From the NCBI GenBank assembly GCA_015075365.1, contig JABTUN010000001.1:2480001-2544000 (forward strand): a stretch of 64,000 nucleotides of DNA. Reading direction: 5' to 3'. Numbering within the stretch: the first letter of the stretch is position 1; every line of letters starts with the position of its first letter. The translations under genes and the position numbers were made by a program. This DNA comes from Verrucomicrobiaceae bacterium (GTDB lineage Bacteria; Verrucomicrobiota; Verrucomicrobiia; Verrucomicrobiales; Verrucomicrobiaceae). Positions 7,837 to 17,022 of the stretch are shown here, piece by piece. Under the pieces are notes generated by a model that ran no database searches, was not told the origin of the DNA, and was given only the letters and a program-made list of their open reading frames with translations.

Positions 7837-9555
7837 ATGAAAGCGCTCCTGCCTCTTTTCGCCGTTGTCTTCACCGCACAGGCCGCGGAACGGCAGCTTC
7901 ACTCCTTCGAGCGCATCCAGCTCACAGACCGCTACTACTCGGAGGGCATCAATGCAGCGGACATCGACGGCGACGGCCATATGGACGTGATCCACGGCCC
8001 GTTTTGGTTCGCGGGGCCGGACTTCCAGACGAAGAAGCTCATCTACCAGGCCGCACCGCAGAATCGCGAGGGTTACGCGAACAATTTCTTCTCCTGGCCT
8101 TACGATTTCAACAAGGACGGTCTCGTCGATGTGCTCACGGCCGGTTTTCCCGGCACACCGGCCTTTGTGTATCAAAATCCCGGTAAAGAAGGCCACGAGG
8201 CGCCGTGGCCGAAGCATCAGGTCTTTGACTGGGTCTCGAACGAGTCTCCGCACTTCGTGAACCTCATCGGCGATGATCCGCCGGAGCTGGTGTGCACGCG
8301 CGACGGCTACTTTGGCTGGGTGGAGATCAATCCGGCGAACGGATTGGAGCCGTGGAATTTTTATCCGATCTCCGAACGCATCGCGCCGGAGAGATTCGGC
8401 CACGGATTAGGCGTGGGCGATGTGAATGGCGACGGCCGGCTCGACGTGCTGATGAAGGACGGCTGGTTTGAGCAGCCGGAGGACCTCACGCAGGGTTTGT
8501 GGACGCTGCACAAGGCCGTCTTCGCGCAACGCGGCGGCGCGGAGATGTTCGCCTACGATGTGGATGGCGATGGCGACAACGACGTCATCACCAGCCTCGC
8601 CGCGCACGAATACGGCCTTGCGTGGCATGAGCAGACGCCGCAGGGCTTCAAAGAGCATCTCATCATGGGCGACCGCCCCGGATTGAACCGCTACGGCGTC
8701 TATTTCAGCGAGCTGCACAGCGTTCAGCTCGCCGACATGGATGGCGACGGCCTCAAAGACATCGTCACCGGCAAAACCTACTGGTCGCATCACATGAAGT
8801 CCCACGGCTGGAACGACGGCGCGGTCGTTTACTGGTTCAAACTCGTCCGTGGCAAAGATGGAGTCGATTGGCTGCCGATGAAGGCCGACGGCGAATCCGG
8901 CATCGGCCGCCAGCTCGTCATTCAAGACGTGAATCGCGACAAACTGCCCGACATCCTCGCGGGCGGCATGAAGGGCGCGCACGTGCTGATCCATCGCGTG
9001 AAAAACGTCAGCGAGGCCGAATGGCAGGCCGCGCAGCCAAAACGCCTCGAAGTGACCGAAAAGCCGTCTGTCGTCGGCAAACCGGCTCCCATCGACGAAA
9101 CGACCGGTTGCGTGCCGGACGCGCTCGAAGCCGAAACGCTCGCCGCCACGGCCAAAGCGACTGCGGGAGCCGCCAAGCCCCAAAACATGAAAAACTTCAC
9201 CGGCTCACGCTGGAGCGGCGATGCCCAACTTTTCTGGAGCGGCGGCAAAGAGGGCGATTCACTCGAAATCGAGCTCACCGTGCCCGAAAAAGCCACCTAC
9301 ACCCTCGAACTCGTCCTCACCCGCGCTCCCGATTTCGCCATCGTGCAGCCCGCGCTCGACGGAAAACCTCTCGGCGCTCCCATCGACCTCTACCAGTTCG
9401 CAAAAGTCGGCACGACCAGCGTTTTGGAGCACGCTGTCGGCGAACTCGCCGCTGGTGCTCACAAGCTGACTCTGAAAATCACCGGCACGAATCCCAACGC
9501 GGTGCAGAACCGCTTCGTGGGTCTGGATTACGTGCGCTTAGTCAAATCTCGCTGA
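7837..9555 (+). CDS. Secreted VCBS/FG-GAP repeat protein
   Basis: This is a 572-aa protein with a signal peptide (1-17). Repeated calcium-binding-like blades follow: DIDGDGHMDVI, DFNKDGLVDVL, DVNGDGRLDVL, DVDGDGDNDVI, DMDGDGLKDIV and DVNRDKLPDIL, forming a predicted beta-propeller. A C-terminal segment (about 445-572) resembles a carbohydrate-binding or DUF-type beta-sandwich (LELVLTRAPDF.. GLDYVRLV). Such proteins are abundant and extracellular in Planctomycetes and Verrucomicrobia; ligands are mostly unknown. The 3' end overlaps the convergent DUF1552 gene by 14 bp. Confidence 0.88.
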   Translation: MKALLPLFAVVFTAQAAERQLHSFERIQLTDRYYSEGINAADIDGDGHMDVIHGPFWFAGPDFQTKKLIYQAAPQNREGYANNFFSWPYDFNKDGLVDVLTAGFPGTPAFVYQNPGKEGHEAPWPKHQVFDWVSNESPHFVNLIGDDPPELVCTRDGYFGWVEINPANGLEPWNFYPISERIAPERFGHGLGVGDVNGDGRLDVLMKDGWFEQPEDLTQGLWTLHKAVFAQRGGAEMFAYDVDGDGDNDVITSLAAHEYGLAWHEQTPQGFKEHLIMGDRPGLNRYGVYFSELHSVQLADMDGDGLKDIVTGKTYWSHHMKSHGWNDGAVVYWFKLVRGKDGVDWLPMKADGESGIGRQLVIQDVNRDKLPDILAGGMKGAHVLIHRVKNVSEAEWQAAQPKRLEVTEKPSVVGKPAPIDETTGCVPDALEAETLAATAKATAGAAKPQNMKNFTGSRWSGDAQLFWSGGKEGDSLEIELTVPEKATYTLELVLTRAPDFAIVQPALDGKPLGAPIDLYQFAKVGTTSVLEHAVGELAAGAHKLTLKITGTNPNAVQNRFVGLDYVRLVKSR

Positions 9556-10798
9556 GCACGCCGCTGCTGGCGCCGAACTTGTCGAGTTCGATGCCGGTTT
9601 GCTGGAGCATGCGGACGTAGAGGTTCGAGAGGAAGGTGTTGTTTTGCTTGTCGTGGGCGATGTGGCCCGCGTGCTTGTAGCCGCCGCCGGCGAGGATGAC
9701 GGGGAGGTTGGTGTTGTCGTGATTCGACGCGTTGCCGAGGTTGCTGGCGAAGAAAATGGAAGAGCGGTCTAGCAGCGTGCTGTCGCCCTCGGTGCTGGCT
9801 TTGAGTTTGTCGAGGAACTCGCCAAAGACGCGCATCTCGGCGTCTTCGATGAGCGCGAGCTGCTCCAGCTTGCCGGGGTCCTGACCGTGATGCGAAGCGT
9901 CGTGGTGGCCGATGTTCACGCCCTGGATCTCCGGCTTGTCCTGCGAGCCGAGCCAGAGCGAGATGGCGCGTGTGCTGTCGGTCTGAAACGCGAGATGCAC
10001 GAGGTCATACCACTGGCGGCTGCGTTCGACGAGTTGCGCGCTGCTGAGCTCCTGCGGCGGCTTCACGTCGAGCTTCGGCTTCGGCGTGAGCTGCCAGGTT
10101 TCGTCCTGTTGCAGCTTTTGCTCGGCCTCACGGATGGAGGAGACATACAAATCAAGGCGCTCGCGGTCCTCGCTGCCGAGTTTGGCGTTCAGGCTGCCGA
10201 GTTGGTCACGCACATCATCGAGAATGCTTTGCCCGTCCTTGATGCGGCGCATTTCGCGAGCGGTTTCGTCCGCGGTGCCCTGGATGAAGAGCTGCTTGAA
10301 GACGCTGCTCACGCGCTGTTCGGCGGGCAGTCGCACGCCACGGCGATTCCACGCCGCGCTGCCGCCGCCGATGACGAGCGAGTTGAACCGCGTCTGCCCC
10401 GCGAGATGCGCTGCGACCTCCTGGTCGAGCGAGATGCTGTTCTTGATGTCGTTTGGCCGAATGAAGTCGGGATGCACGCCGGTGAAGAGGCCGACCTCCG
10501 CGTAATGACCTGCGCCGTAGCGATGGGAAAGGCCGGAGAAGACCGTGAAGTCCTCGCGGCGGCTTTGAAGGAACTTCAGGTAGCGGCTGGGCGTGTAGTT
10601 CTTGCCCGTGTCCGTCGGGAAGAAGTTCGGCGCATGCATGCCGAGCGGTCTGCCGACCAGCAGCACGCGTTTTGGTGCTTTGGCTGCCTTTTTCGCCTCC
10701 GCGGCGCTCAAAGGCATCATCGCATCGAGAAACGGCAGCCCGATGGCGATGCCGGAGGAGCGCAAAAACGTGCGGCGGTCGAGAACGTGGCGTGGCAT
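9542..10798 (-). CDS. DUF1552 domain protein with Tat-type signal
   Basis: The protein is 418 aa. The N-terminus RRTFLRSSGIAIGLPFLDAM is a twin-arginine export signal. The body is the DUF1552 family, with PLGMHAPNFFPTDTGKNYTPSRYLKFL, VFSGLSHRYG and GVHPDF..PNDIKNSISLDQ. In Planctomycetes and Verrucomicrobia, DUF1552 genes normally follow directly after a DUF1592 gene. Here the DUF1592 gene (19558-22017) lies about 8.8 kb upstream on the same strand, with eight unrelated genes between. The start is 28 bp after the nadR stop, so it may be read through from that operon. Function is unknown. Confidence 0.92.
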   Translation of the reverse strand: MPRHVLDRRTFLRSSGIAIGLPFLDAMMPLSAAEAKKAAKAPKRVLLVGRPLGMHAPNFFPTDTGKNYTPSRYLKFLQSRREDFTVFSGLSHRYGAGHYAEVGLFTGVHPDFIRPNDIKNSISLDQEVAAHLAGQTRFNSLVIGGGSAAWNRRGVRLPAEQRVSSVFKQLFIQGTADETAREMRRIKDGQSILDDVRDQLGSLNAKLGSEDRERLDLYVSSIREAEQKLQQDETWQLTPKPKLDVKPPQELSSAQLVERSRQWYDLVHLAFQTDSTRAISLWLGSQDKPEIQGVNIGHHDASHHGQDPGKLEQLALIEDAEMRVFGEFLDKLKASTEGDSTLLDRSSIFFASNLGNASNHDNTNLPVILAGGGYKHAGHIAHDKQNNTFLSNLYVRMLQQTGIELDKFGASSGVLSEI

Positions 10799-10826
10799 GG
10801 CAACAAAACGATGAGGGCAGGCACTT

Positions 10827-11822
10827 TTAGCGTAGGATTCGCAGTGCTTCTGAAACAGCGGCCAGTCGCTCGTCCACGCTGCCTCGCACCTCCATCCAGG
10901 GCAGGCCGCGACGGGTCAGTTCGGTGCGATACCAGGTGTCTTGGGCGGCGCGAAAGGCGGAGTCTTGTCGGGTGCCGTCTTGATGGAAGGGGAAGTCCGG
11001 GGCGCAGAGGAGGTGGAGGGTGTAGTCGCGCCGGGCGAGGACTTCGAGCGCGGGATCGGCTCGCTGGAAGAGGTGGTGGCTGTAAAAGAGCGTCGTGAGA
11101 GGCGAGGTGTCGCAAAAGAGGAAGCGATTCGAGATAGGCGCGGCGGCTTCTTCGCGGGCGATCTGGGTTTCGGCGATGTGGAGCATGTCGCTGAAGGTGA
11201 GATGGCCGTGGCGGGACTCCCAGAGTTCGCGGCCGTATTCGGCGACGTGCTGCGTTTGGAATTGCGCGGCGAGCGCGGCGGCGAGGGTGCTCTTGCCGGT
11301 TGATTCACCGCCGAGGAGGCAGATGCGCTCCACGAAGTCGGCGTAAACGACAGGCGATAGGTGCTGGCGGTGTGCGTGGATGTCCGCACGCAACTGTGTG
11401 CCGGAAACGGGGTGCGTGAGGCGCGGCGGATCGATGCTGATGTGCCGCACGTGATGACCAAACTGCCGCGCGAGCTCTTGCGCGAAGCCTTCGCCGTAGT
11501 CCTCGCTCGTGAACACGGCATCGACGGTGGTTTGCAGGCGTTCGCGGCAGACGCGGGCGACGAACTGGCGCTGCGTGAGGTCATCGGCGTTGTTCGGAGG
11601 GGCTTCAGCGGCGTCCAGCACGACGCAGCGTGCCTGCGGGAAAAGCTGCGCGAGCCAACGGCGTCGTCGGGCGGGCTCGCAGCCGGGAAACTCGGGGTTG
11701 GTGTAGCTGAGGACGAAGCCTTCTTCACAAGCGGCGAGCATCGTGCGGATGGCGTGCTCGTGCCCGTGATGCAGCGGGCAGAACTTGCCGACGATGAGGC
11801 CGCGCTGGAAGGATTTGCTCAT
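10827..11822 (-). CDS. nadR: NadR-like NMN adenylyltransferase / ribosylnicotinamide kinase
   Basis: The 331-aa predicted bifunctional NAD salvage enzyme phosphorylates nicotinamide riboside and adenylates the product to NAD. Residues about 6-165 are a nucleotidyltransferase domain with FCPLHHGHE (HxGH motif, His18-His21) and HPVSGTQLR. About 166-331 are a kinase domain with P-loop GGESTGKST (171-179). Unlike E. coli NadR there is no N-terminal repressor domain, so it is probably enzymatic only. The ATG at 11822 overlaps the pnuC stop by 4 bp (ATGA), indicating translational coupling. It is the last of eight packed genes. Confidence 0.9.
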   Translation of the reverse strand: MSKSFQRGLIVGKFCPLHHGHEHAIRTMLAACEEGFVLSYTNPEFPGCEPARRRRWLAQLFPQARCVVLDAAEAPPNNADDLTQRQFVARVCRERLQTTVDAVFTSEDYGEGFAQELARQFGHHVRHISIDPPRLTHPVSGTQLRADIHAHRQHLSPVVYADFVERICLLGGESTGKSTLAAALAAQFQTQHVAEYGRELWESRHGHLTFSDMLHIAETQIAREEAAAPISNRFLFCDTSPLTTLFYSHHLFQRADPALEVLARRDYTLHLLCAPDFPFHQDGTRQDSAFRAAQDTWYRTELTRRGLPWMEVRGSVDERLAAVSEALRILR

Positions 11823-12367
11823 CGCGTCATGAGTTGCCGCCAATGGCGGAGAGAGATGAGCGCATTGATCCAAAAGGCGGTGTAGAGCGCTGCGGTGAGA
11901 TGCAGGCCCCGGCTGAAAAAGAGCGGCACGGCGATGGTATTGACCGCGAGCCAGAACCACCACGTTTCCACACGGCGCTGCATGAGCAAAAGCTGCGCGA
12001 TGACGCTGAAGACGAGCACGAGCGAGTCCGGCACGGGCGCGAAGGCATCGGTGAAGCGGCGCAAGAGGGCGCTGTAGGCCGCTGCGACGGCCAGCGCGGC
12101 GAAAAGCATGCCGAGGAGTGATTTGAGCCTCGTTTTCGCCAGGGGACGGTTTTCGCCTTGGGACCAGTTTTTCCATCCGATGGCACTGGTGGCGATGAAG
12201 AAGGCCTGGAGCATCGAATCGGCGTAAAGCTGCGATTCATAGAACAACTGCGCGAAGAGCAGACAGCCCACAATGCCCGTCCACCACGTATGGACGCTGT
12301 TCCGGCCCGCGAGGACGATGGAGAGCGCGTTGACGGCGTTCGCGGCGATTTCGAGCGGCGTGGTCAT
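11819..12367 (-). CDS. pnuC: PnuC nicotinamide riboside transporter
   Basis: The 182-aa polytopic membrane protein fits PnuC: predicted helices throughout, an early WWTGIVGCLLFAQLFYESQLYADS and the AIGWKNWSQGE segment with the family's Trp pair, then ETWWFWLAVNTIAVPLFF. It imports nicotinamide riboside by facilitated diffusion and depends on downstream phosphorylation. The next gene, nadR, supplies that activity and overlaps by 4 bp. Its own start overlaps the ligase stop by 4 bp (12364-12367). Confidence 0.92.
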   Translation of the reverse strand: MTTPLEIAANAVNALSIVLAGRNSVHTWWTGIVGCLLFAQLFYESQLYADSMLQAFFIATSAIGWKNWSQGENRPLAKTRLKSLLGMLFAALAVAAAYSALLRRFTDAFAPVPDSLVLVFSVIAQLLLMQRRVETWWFWLAVNTIAVPLFFSRGLHLTAALYTAFWINALISLRHWRQLMTR

Positions 12368-13716
12368 GCGTGCGGATCGGGCAGGTCAGAGGTGTATTGG
12401 ATGACTTTGTCACCTCCCGCGGGCAGCGGCTGGATGTGAAGCGCCAACGGGCCCAAAAGCCGCTCCAGCACGCTGCGCGCCGCATCGTCCTGATGCGCGC
12501 CGCCGGCATGACGCAGCGTGAGCGAGCCATCGGCGGCCTGATGCAGGCTCCACTGCGGCAGCAAGAGATCTTTGAAGGCATGGGTGATCTCGATGTTGTT
12601 CAGCCATGTGCCATCGGCGGCGCGGTAGCGCACAGGAGGACGACCGGAAAGATCGCGCAGCACTGGCTCCGGGCCGCTGAAGTCGAGACTGGCGTGATCG
12701 CCGGTGCGATAGCGCAGCAGCGGCAGGCAGAAATTGAAGCCACCGGTGAGTGTGATTTCGCCGCGCACGCCGGGTGGCATGCGGCGGTCGTTTTCATCGA
12801 GGATTTCGACGTAGAGGCGGTTTTGCAGCAGCACATGACCGTTCAACGCGGGATCAAACACCGCGATGGGTCCGCCTTCATTCATCGAGTAAAGATCGAG
12901 CACGGGACACTCAAAACGCTGCTCCAACTGCCTGCGCAGGCCGGCGAGCAGCGCCATCGACGTGCAGAGCAGCGCACGCGGTTTCCATGTCATCGGCAGC
13001 GTGAGAAGCTCGGTGAAAGAGATGGGATCACCGGCGATGACCTCGGGCTGCAAGTCGTCGAGATAAGCCGCGCGGTCGGTGGGATCACGCCAGTCATCGG
13101 GATGCAGGTTGATCTTGGCGAGACCGGCCTCGTGCATCGTGGGCGTGACGGAGACGTAGGTGAAGCATTTGCGCTGCAGGCCGAGCAGCACCACGCCCAC
13201 GTCTCCGCGACCGGCGGTGAGCGTGACGCCGAAGCGGCGCAGCGCCCGTTTGTGAAACGCCAGATACGAGGCGGCCACGACGGGATGCGAGGCGATGAGC
13301 AGCGGATGCCCGGAGGTGCCGCTGGTGCGGAAATTGATCAGCCGGTCCAGCGGCGCAGTGTCCGGCACGAAGGCGGCGATGTCCGCGCTGAAGTCGGCGC
13401 GGGAGACGGAGGGAATTTCGTCGAGGCAGCGCGGTGCGGAACCCATCGCGCGATAGTGCGGCACCTCCCGGTAGCACTGCGCGATGAAGTCCGGCAGCCA
13501 CGTGGGCGGTGAGTCCAGTGTCCAGTCGAGGCGGGCGGTCAGCACTTCGTTTTCAAAGGCCCGCACCTGCTCCACCTCCGCTGCGGTGAGGCGGTTGCCG
13601 CTTTGATTGTGGTAACGCGGTGCGCGAGGATGCTCGCGCAGACGGGTGAGCATCGCGCGACCGTCCGCGCTGAGCGTGGGATAGCGCTGCTCGTCGGTGG
13701 GCTCCGGATCGGTCAT
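12364..13716 (-). CDS. PaaK/CapK-like adenylate-forming enzyme
   Basis: The protein is 450 aa. It has the ANL-superfamily landmarks of the phenylacetate-CoA ligase branch: nucleotide-binding FRTSGTSGHPLL (129-140), a YSMNEGGPIAVFD segment (276-288, A5-like) and LLRYRTGDHASLDF (A7, YRTGD at 336-340), then a smaller C-terminal domain. Such enzymes activate a carboxylate as an acyl-AMP and pass it to CoA or another acceptor. The substrate is unknown. No carrier protein gene is adjacent. It overlaps both neighbours by 4 bp inside the MoxR/radical-SAM cassette, which suggests a dedicated role there. Confidence 0.8.
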   Translation of the reverse strand: MTDPEPTDEQRYPTLSADGRAMLTRLREHPRAPRYHNQSGNRLTAAEVEQVRAFENEVLTARLDWTLDSPPTWLPDFIAQCYREVPHYRAMGSAPRCLDEIPSVSRADFSADIAAFVPDTAPLDRLINFRTSGTSGHPLLIASHPVVAASYLAFHKRALRRFGVTLTAGRGDVGVVLLGLQRKCFTYVSVTPTMHEAGLAKINLHPDDWRDPTDRAAYLDDLQPEVIAGDPISFTELLTLPMTWKPRALLCTSMALLAGLRRQLEQRFECPVLDLYSMNEGGPIAVFDPALNGHVLLQNRLYVEILDENDRRMPPGVRGEITLTGGFNFCLPLLRYRTGDHASLDFSGPEPVLRDLSGRPPVRYRAADGTWLNNIEITHAFKDLLLPQWSLHQAADGSLTLRHAGGAHQDDAARSVLERLLGPLALHIQPLPAGGDKVIQYTSDLPDPHA

Positions 13717-14297
13717 TCGCGCGTGTATTTGTCCGCGGACTCCTCGGCGGCTTTTTTGGCCAGCGCGGCGCGGATGGCGCGGGCACGCTCCTCCGCCGCA
13801 CGCGCGGCGGCGATGAAGCGCTCGCGTTCCGTGGCGCTGATGCTGGTGAGGCGGTCCTGCGCCTGCGCGGCGCTCTCTCCCGCCGGACGCAGATCCAGCC
13901 GCGCGAGGAGCACACGCACCAGCTCCTCACGGCGGTCAGGATCGCTCACAAAATGACGCGCGGCCGTTTGCGCCGCGAGTTCCGCCGGTGCGGAGCCGAG
14001 AACGGCCAGCACGGCCTGCGGCGCGGTCTTTGCCGAACGAAACCAGTCATCGCCGAGCAGCCAGACGAGCAGCAGCGTGGTAGCGAGGCGGTTGCGATCT
14101 TTCTTCGCGTCAAAACCGGCAAACGCAGCCAGCTCCCGCACCTGCGGCGTGCCACCAAATTCCCGCAGCAGATCCGCGACCACCGCATCGACCTGCACGA
14201 GCCCGTTTTTCCCGATGCGAGGCTCCGCAAGAAAATCCACCGGCGTCTCGGTGAGTCGCCGGGTCAACTGCTCGAGCTGGGGGCCTTCGTGGGTCAT
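13713..14297 (-). CDS. Unrecognised helical protein of the MoxR/radical-SAM cassette
   Basis: The protein is 194 aa from the ATG at 14297, which overlaps the radical SAM stop by 4 bp; the frame extends to 14339 only into the neighbour. It is predicted mostly alpha-helical. It contains a LATTLLLVWLLGDDWFR hydrophobic helix near the middle and a strongly charged C-terminal coiled-coil-like helix (ERERFIAAARAAEERARAIR) ending DKYTRE. There is no signal peptide and no family is recognised. Its constant place between enzymes in a coupled operon suggests an adaptor or a substrate-binding subunit. Confidence 0.75.
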   Translation of the reverse strand: MTHEGPQLEQLTRRLTETPVDFLAEPRIGKNGLVQVDAVVADLLREFGGTPQVRELAAFAGFDAKKDRNRLATTLLLVWLLGDDWFRSAKTAPQAVLAVLGSAPAELAAQTAARHFVSDPDRREELVRVLLARLDLRPAGESAAQAQDRLTSISATERERFIAAARAAEERARAIRAALAKKAAEESADKYTRE

Positions 14298-15238
14298 GTG
14301 AACTTCGCGCACACTTGGGTGCTGTGGCAGTCCTGGCAAGCGGCAGAGCGGGTGGCCTGGCGTTGTCTGGCAAAGGTCTGCGGTAGATCAGCGAGCTGGG
14401 CGGGGGTGGTGAGGGTGCGGAGGTCGATGCCGTAATCGGCGGTGGTGAAGCTGCACGGAGAGGCGATGCCGTCCTCGGTGACGAAGAGGAAATCGCGACC
14501 GGGGCCGCAGTCTTCGACGGGGAGCTTTTCATCGCGGGCGCTGGCGGCGAGTCGGCGCAGGTAGGCTTCGCCACCGAGGAGGCGCACGCCTTGCGCGGCG
14601 AGTTCGGCGTGCAGCGTGGGCCACTGCCGGGCGAGCGTGGCGACTTGTTCCGGCAGGAGGCGGTTGGCCGGGTAAAACTCGGGGCGTTCGATGCCGCCGA
14701 GCTGGTTGCAGGTGATCTCGTCGATGCCCCAGCGGGCGACTTCGCGGCAGAGCGCGGGGAAGTGGGCGATGGTGTGGCGCATGAGCACGGTGTTGAGGCG
14801 CAGGCGTGGGCCGCGACCGGCGAGCTGCCTCACGGCGTGTTTGATTTGCTCAAAGAGACCGCTTTGGCCGCGCAGGGCGTCGTGGGTGGGCGCGGGGCCG
14901 TCGAGGCTGATGGTGAGCTCGGCGTAGTGCTCGATGAGATGCTGGCGCACGTCCTCGCGATGCAGCGTGGTGCCGTTGGTGGTGGTGCTGATGGCAAAAC
15001 CATGCCGCTGGCGCAGGTCGAGTGTGAGCTGGGTGAGCGCGGGCCACAGCAGCGGCTCGCCGCCGAGCCAACTGAACAACACGGGCCGTCCCAGAGCCGC
15101 TGCCAACCCGGCGAACTGCCTGACGAGTCGCTCATCGGTGTGACGGCGCGGGATTTTTTTCGTGCGATCATACGCGCAAAAGGCGCAACTCAGATTGCAG
15201 CGGCCGGTGACACGCCAGACGATGACGAGCGGCTTCAT
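14294..15238 (-). CDS. Radical SAM enzyme with SPASM-like C-terminus
   Basis: The protein is 314 aa. The radical SAM cluster motif CNLSCAFC (Cys14, Cys18, Cys21) is followed by the SAM-binding GGEP (59-62) and ISLDG segments. The C-terminal region has several cysteines in a SPASM/twitch-like pattern: EDCGPGR, IASPCSF and CQDCHSTQVC. Enzymes of this design commonly modify peptides or proteins. No RiPP precursor is obvious beside it. It overlaps both neighbours by 4 bp. The target is unknown; a cassette protein is one possibility. Confidence 0.9.
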   Translation of the reverse strand: MKPLVIVWRVTGRCNLSCAFCAYDRTKKIPRRHTDERLVRQFAGLAAALGRPVLFSWLGGEPLLWPALTQLTLDLRQRHGFAISTTTNGTTLHREDVRQHLIEHYAELTISLDGPAPTHDALRGQSGLFEQIKHAVRQLAGRGPRLRLNTVLMRHTIAHFPALCREVARWGIDEITCNQLGGIERPEFYPANRLLPEQVATLARQWPTLHAELAAQGVRLLGGEAYLRRLAASARDEKLPVEDCGPGRDFLFVTEDGIASPCSFTTADYGIDLRTLTTPAQLADLPQTFARQRQATRSAACQDCHSTQVCAKFT

Positions 15239-17022
15239 GCGGCGGTGACGCGGGCTTCTTTTTCGCCATATCGCTGCCGGCTGAACTCACGCGCGAAGGC
15301 GACGAGATCATTCCAGGTGGCGACGCGGTGGACGTGCCAGTGCTGTTGATCGCGGGCGCGGCGGATGTCGGCATACGGCGCGTGAGGGAAGGTGTCCCAC
15401 TTCTCGGGAATGTTCAGCACCATGGTGCCGCCGCCGCGGGCCTGGTCGAGCGCGGTGGCGGCGACGTTCCAGCCGGAGTTGCCGCGTTCGTCCATGTCAA
15501 AGAGCGTGCTGACACCGTCGTCGGAGATGATGAGGATGTGCGCGGGTCGGTCAGTGGTTTTTCGTGCGGCAAAGGTGTCTCGCAGCTTGTGGATGGGAAA
15601 GGCGGTGCCACCGCCGAAGTAGCCGGTGAGCACGCGGAGCAGCGCGGTCTCGTCCCGCACAAAACCGGGCGTGCTGGTGAACTGGTTTTTGCCGCTCCAA
15701 AGCGTGGCCTGCACTTTGGCGCCGGCACGCAGGGCGCTGAGGCAGATGATGGCTCCGGCGAGCGCGGGATAGGAGATGAAGCGCTGCGGGTTCATCATGG
15801 AGCCGGAGCTGTCCACATACAGATCGAGATCGAGCGGCTCGGGCTTTGGTTCCGCGCCATCGCTCACACACCACACGCGGGTGAGCGTGGTGAGGCCGGG
15901 AATGACACGCGGGCTCTGCATCACGCTTTGCAGCCAGTCGATGGTGTCGAGCGGATCACCGAGGTTCCAGGCTTCGAGGCCCTCTGGCAGCGGATCGGTG
16001 CCACGCGGTTTTTTTCGCGAAGGAAAGGGCACCAGATGCGGCAGCGCCTGCTCGCGGTAGTAACGCACGGCGGCATCGTGATCGCTGATGTCGATGCCGG
16101 CGGCGCGGAGAAGCTCGCCGTATTCAAAAGGCTGGCGCGCCTGGCCTTTGGACGGTGGATTCGTGCCTGCGGTGGGCGCTGTGGACGGACTTGGAGCGTC
16201 TTCGTCCGCTGATTCGTCGCTGCCATTCAGCGCAGGATCGAGCGCAGGGTGCAAAACGTCCTCCGCCTCGCCTTCATCGAGATCGGTGAGGCCAGTCATC
16301 TCGCCGCCGCTGGCAGCGCTGCGTGTGTCGGCGAGTTTGGCGAGGAGTTCGGCGGATTCTTTGTCCTCCAGCAGGTAGGGCAGGATCAGCGCGGCAAAGC
16401 GGCCCGCACCTTGCATCCAGTCGCGTGCGTAGGTGCGGATGAGGCGCGCGCCGAGCAGCGCGTCGCCATTCATGCGGTCATCGCACTTTCCAGCGAGGCT
16501 GCCACGGTCCATGCGCCAGAGGATTTCATAGATGCGCATGTAGAGCCGCCAGACCTCGCCGGTTTTTGGCCCGCCCGTGAGCTTTTGATACACCTCGCCC
16601 ATGCGCAGCCCGGCGCTGCGTTGCAGGCGGTCATTGATGAGCAGATCGGTGTAAAGATTCGCCACCATGGGTGCCTGCGCCTCCAGCGTGGGCAGGCCGC
16701 GCCGCATGCGGGCGAGCATGCGCCCGTGCTCCGTGAGCGTGGCAGGTGCGAGCACGTGATGGCCGATCTCATGCGCCAGCACCTCCACGGCGTAATCCTC
16801 CACACCGCAGGAAACGACCTCAGGCAGGCTGACGACGATGGCCTGATCGACGAGGCGGATCATGGCAAAACTGCCCGTGAGTCCCTCGCCGCGTGCCTGC
16901 TTCATCGTGAGGCAGAGCTGCGGCGGCCGCAGGCGCGTGAAGCGGCTCCAAACCGCGAGCGCATCCGGCCAGCGGGCGGCCCAGGCGGTTTGCAGTGCTT
17001 CGAACTCGGCCGTGGTCTTCAT
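15235..17022 (-). CDS. VWA-domain protein with N-terminal HExxH putative metallopeptidase domain
   Basis: The protein is 595 aa. Residues about 1-230 form a helical domain with a zinc-protease-like HEIGHH motif (84-89). About 235-300 is an acidic, Pro/Ser/Thr-rich linker. About 395-595 is a VWA domain with the metal-ion-dependent adhesion site DSSGSM (404-409) and later TAFP and ISDDG positions. The layout resembles predicted metallopeptidase-VWA proteins (COG3864/DUF2201-like) encoded beside MoxR ATPases; this is recall, not a search. The expected job is client recognition or processing with the MoxR protein. The start overlaps the 301-aa gene by 4 bp. Confidence 0.85.
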   Translation of the reverse strand: MKTTAEFEALQTAWAARWPDALAVWSRFTRLRPPQLCLTMKQARGEGLTGSFAMIRLVDQAIVVSLPEVVSCGVEDYAVEVLAHEIGHHVLAPATLTEHGRMLARMRRGLPTLEAQAPMVANLYTDLLINDRLQRSAGLRMGEVYQKLTGGPKTGEVWRLYMRIYEILWRMDRGSLAGKCDDRMNGDALLGARLIRTYARDWMQGAGRFAALILPYLLEDKESAELLAKLADTRSAASGGEMTGLTDLDEGEAEDVLHPALDPALNGSDESADEDAPSPSTAPTAGTNPPSKGQARQPFEYGELLRAAGIDISDHDAAVRYYREQALPHLVPFPSRKKPRGTDPLPEGLEAWNLGDPLDTIDWLQSVMQSPRVIPGLTTLTRVWCVSDGAEPKPEPLDLDLYVDSSGSMMNPQRFISYPALAGAIICLSALRAGAKVQATLWSGKNQFTSTPGFVRDETALLRVLTGYFGGGTAFPIHKLRDTFAARKTTDRPAHILIISDDGVSTLFDMDERGNSGWNVAATALDQARGGGTMVLNIPEKWDTFPHAPYADIRRARDQQHWHVHRVATWNDLVAFAREFSRQRYGEKEARVTAA

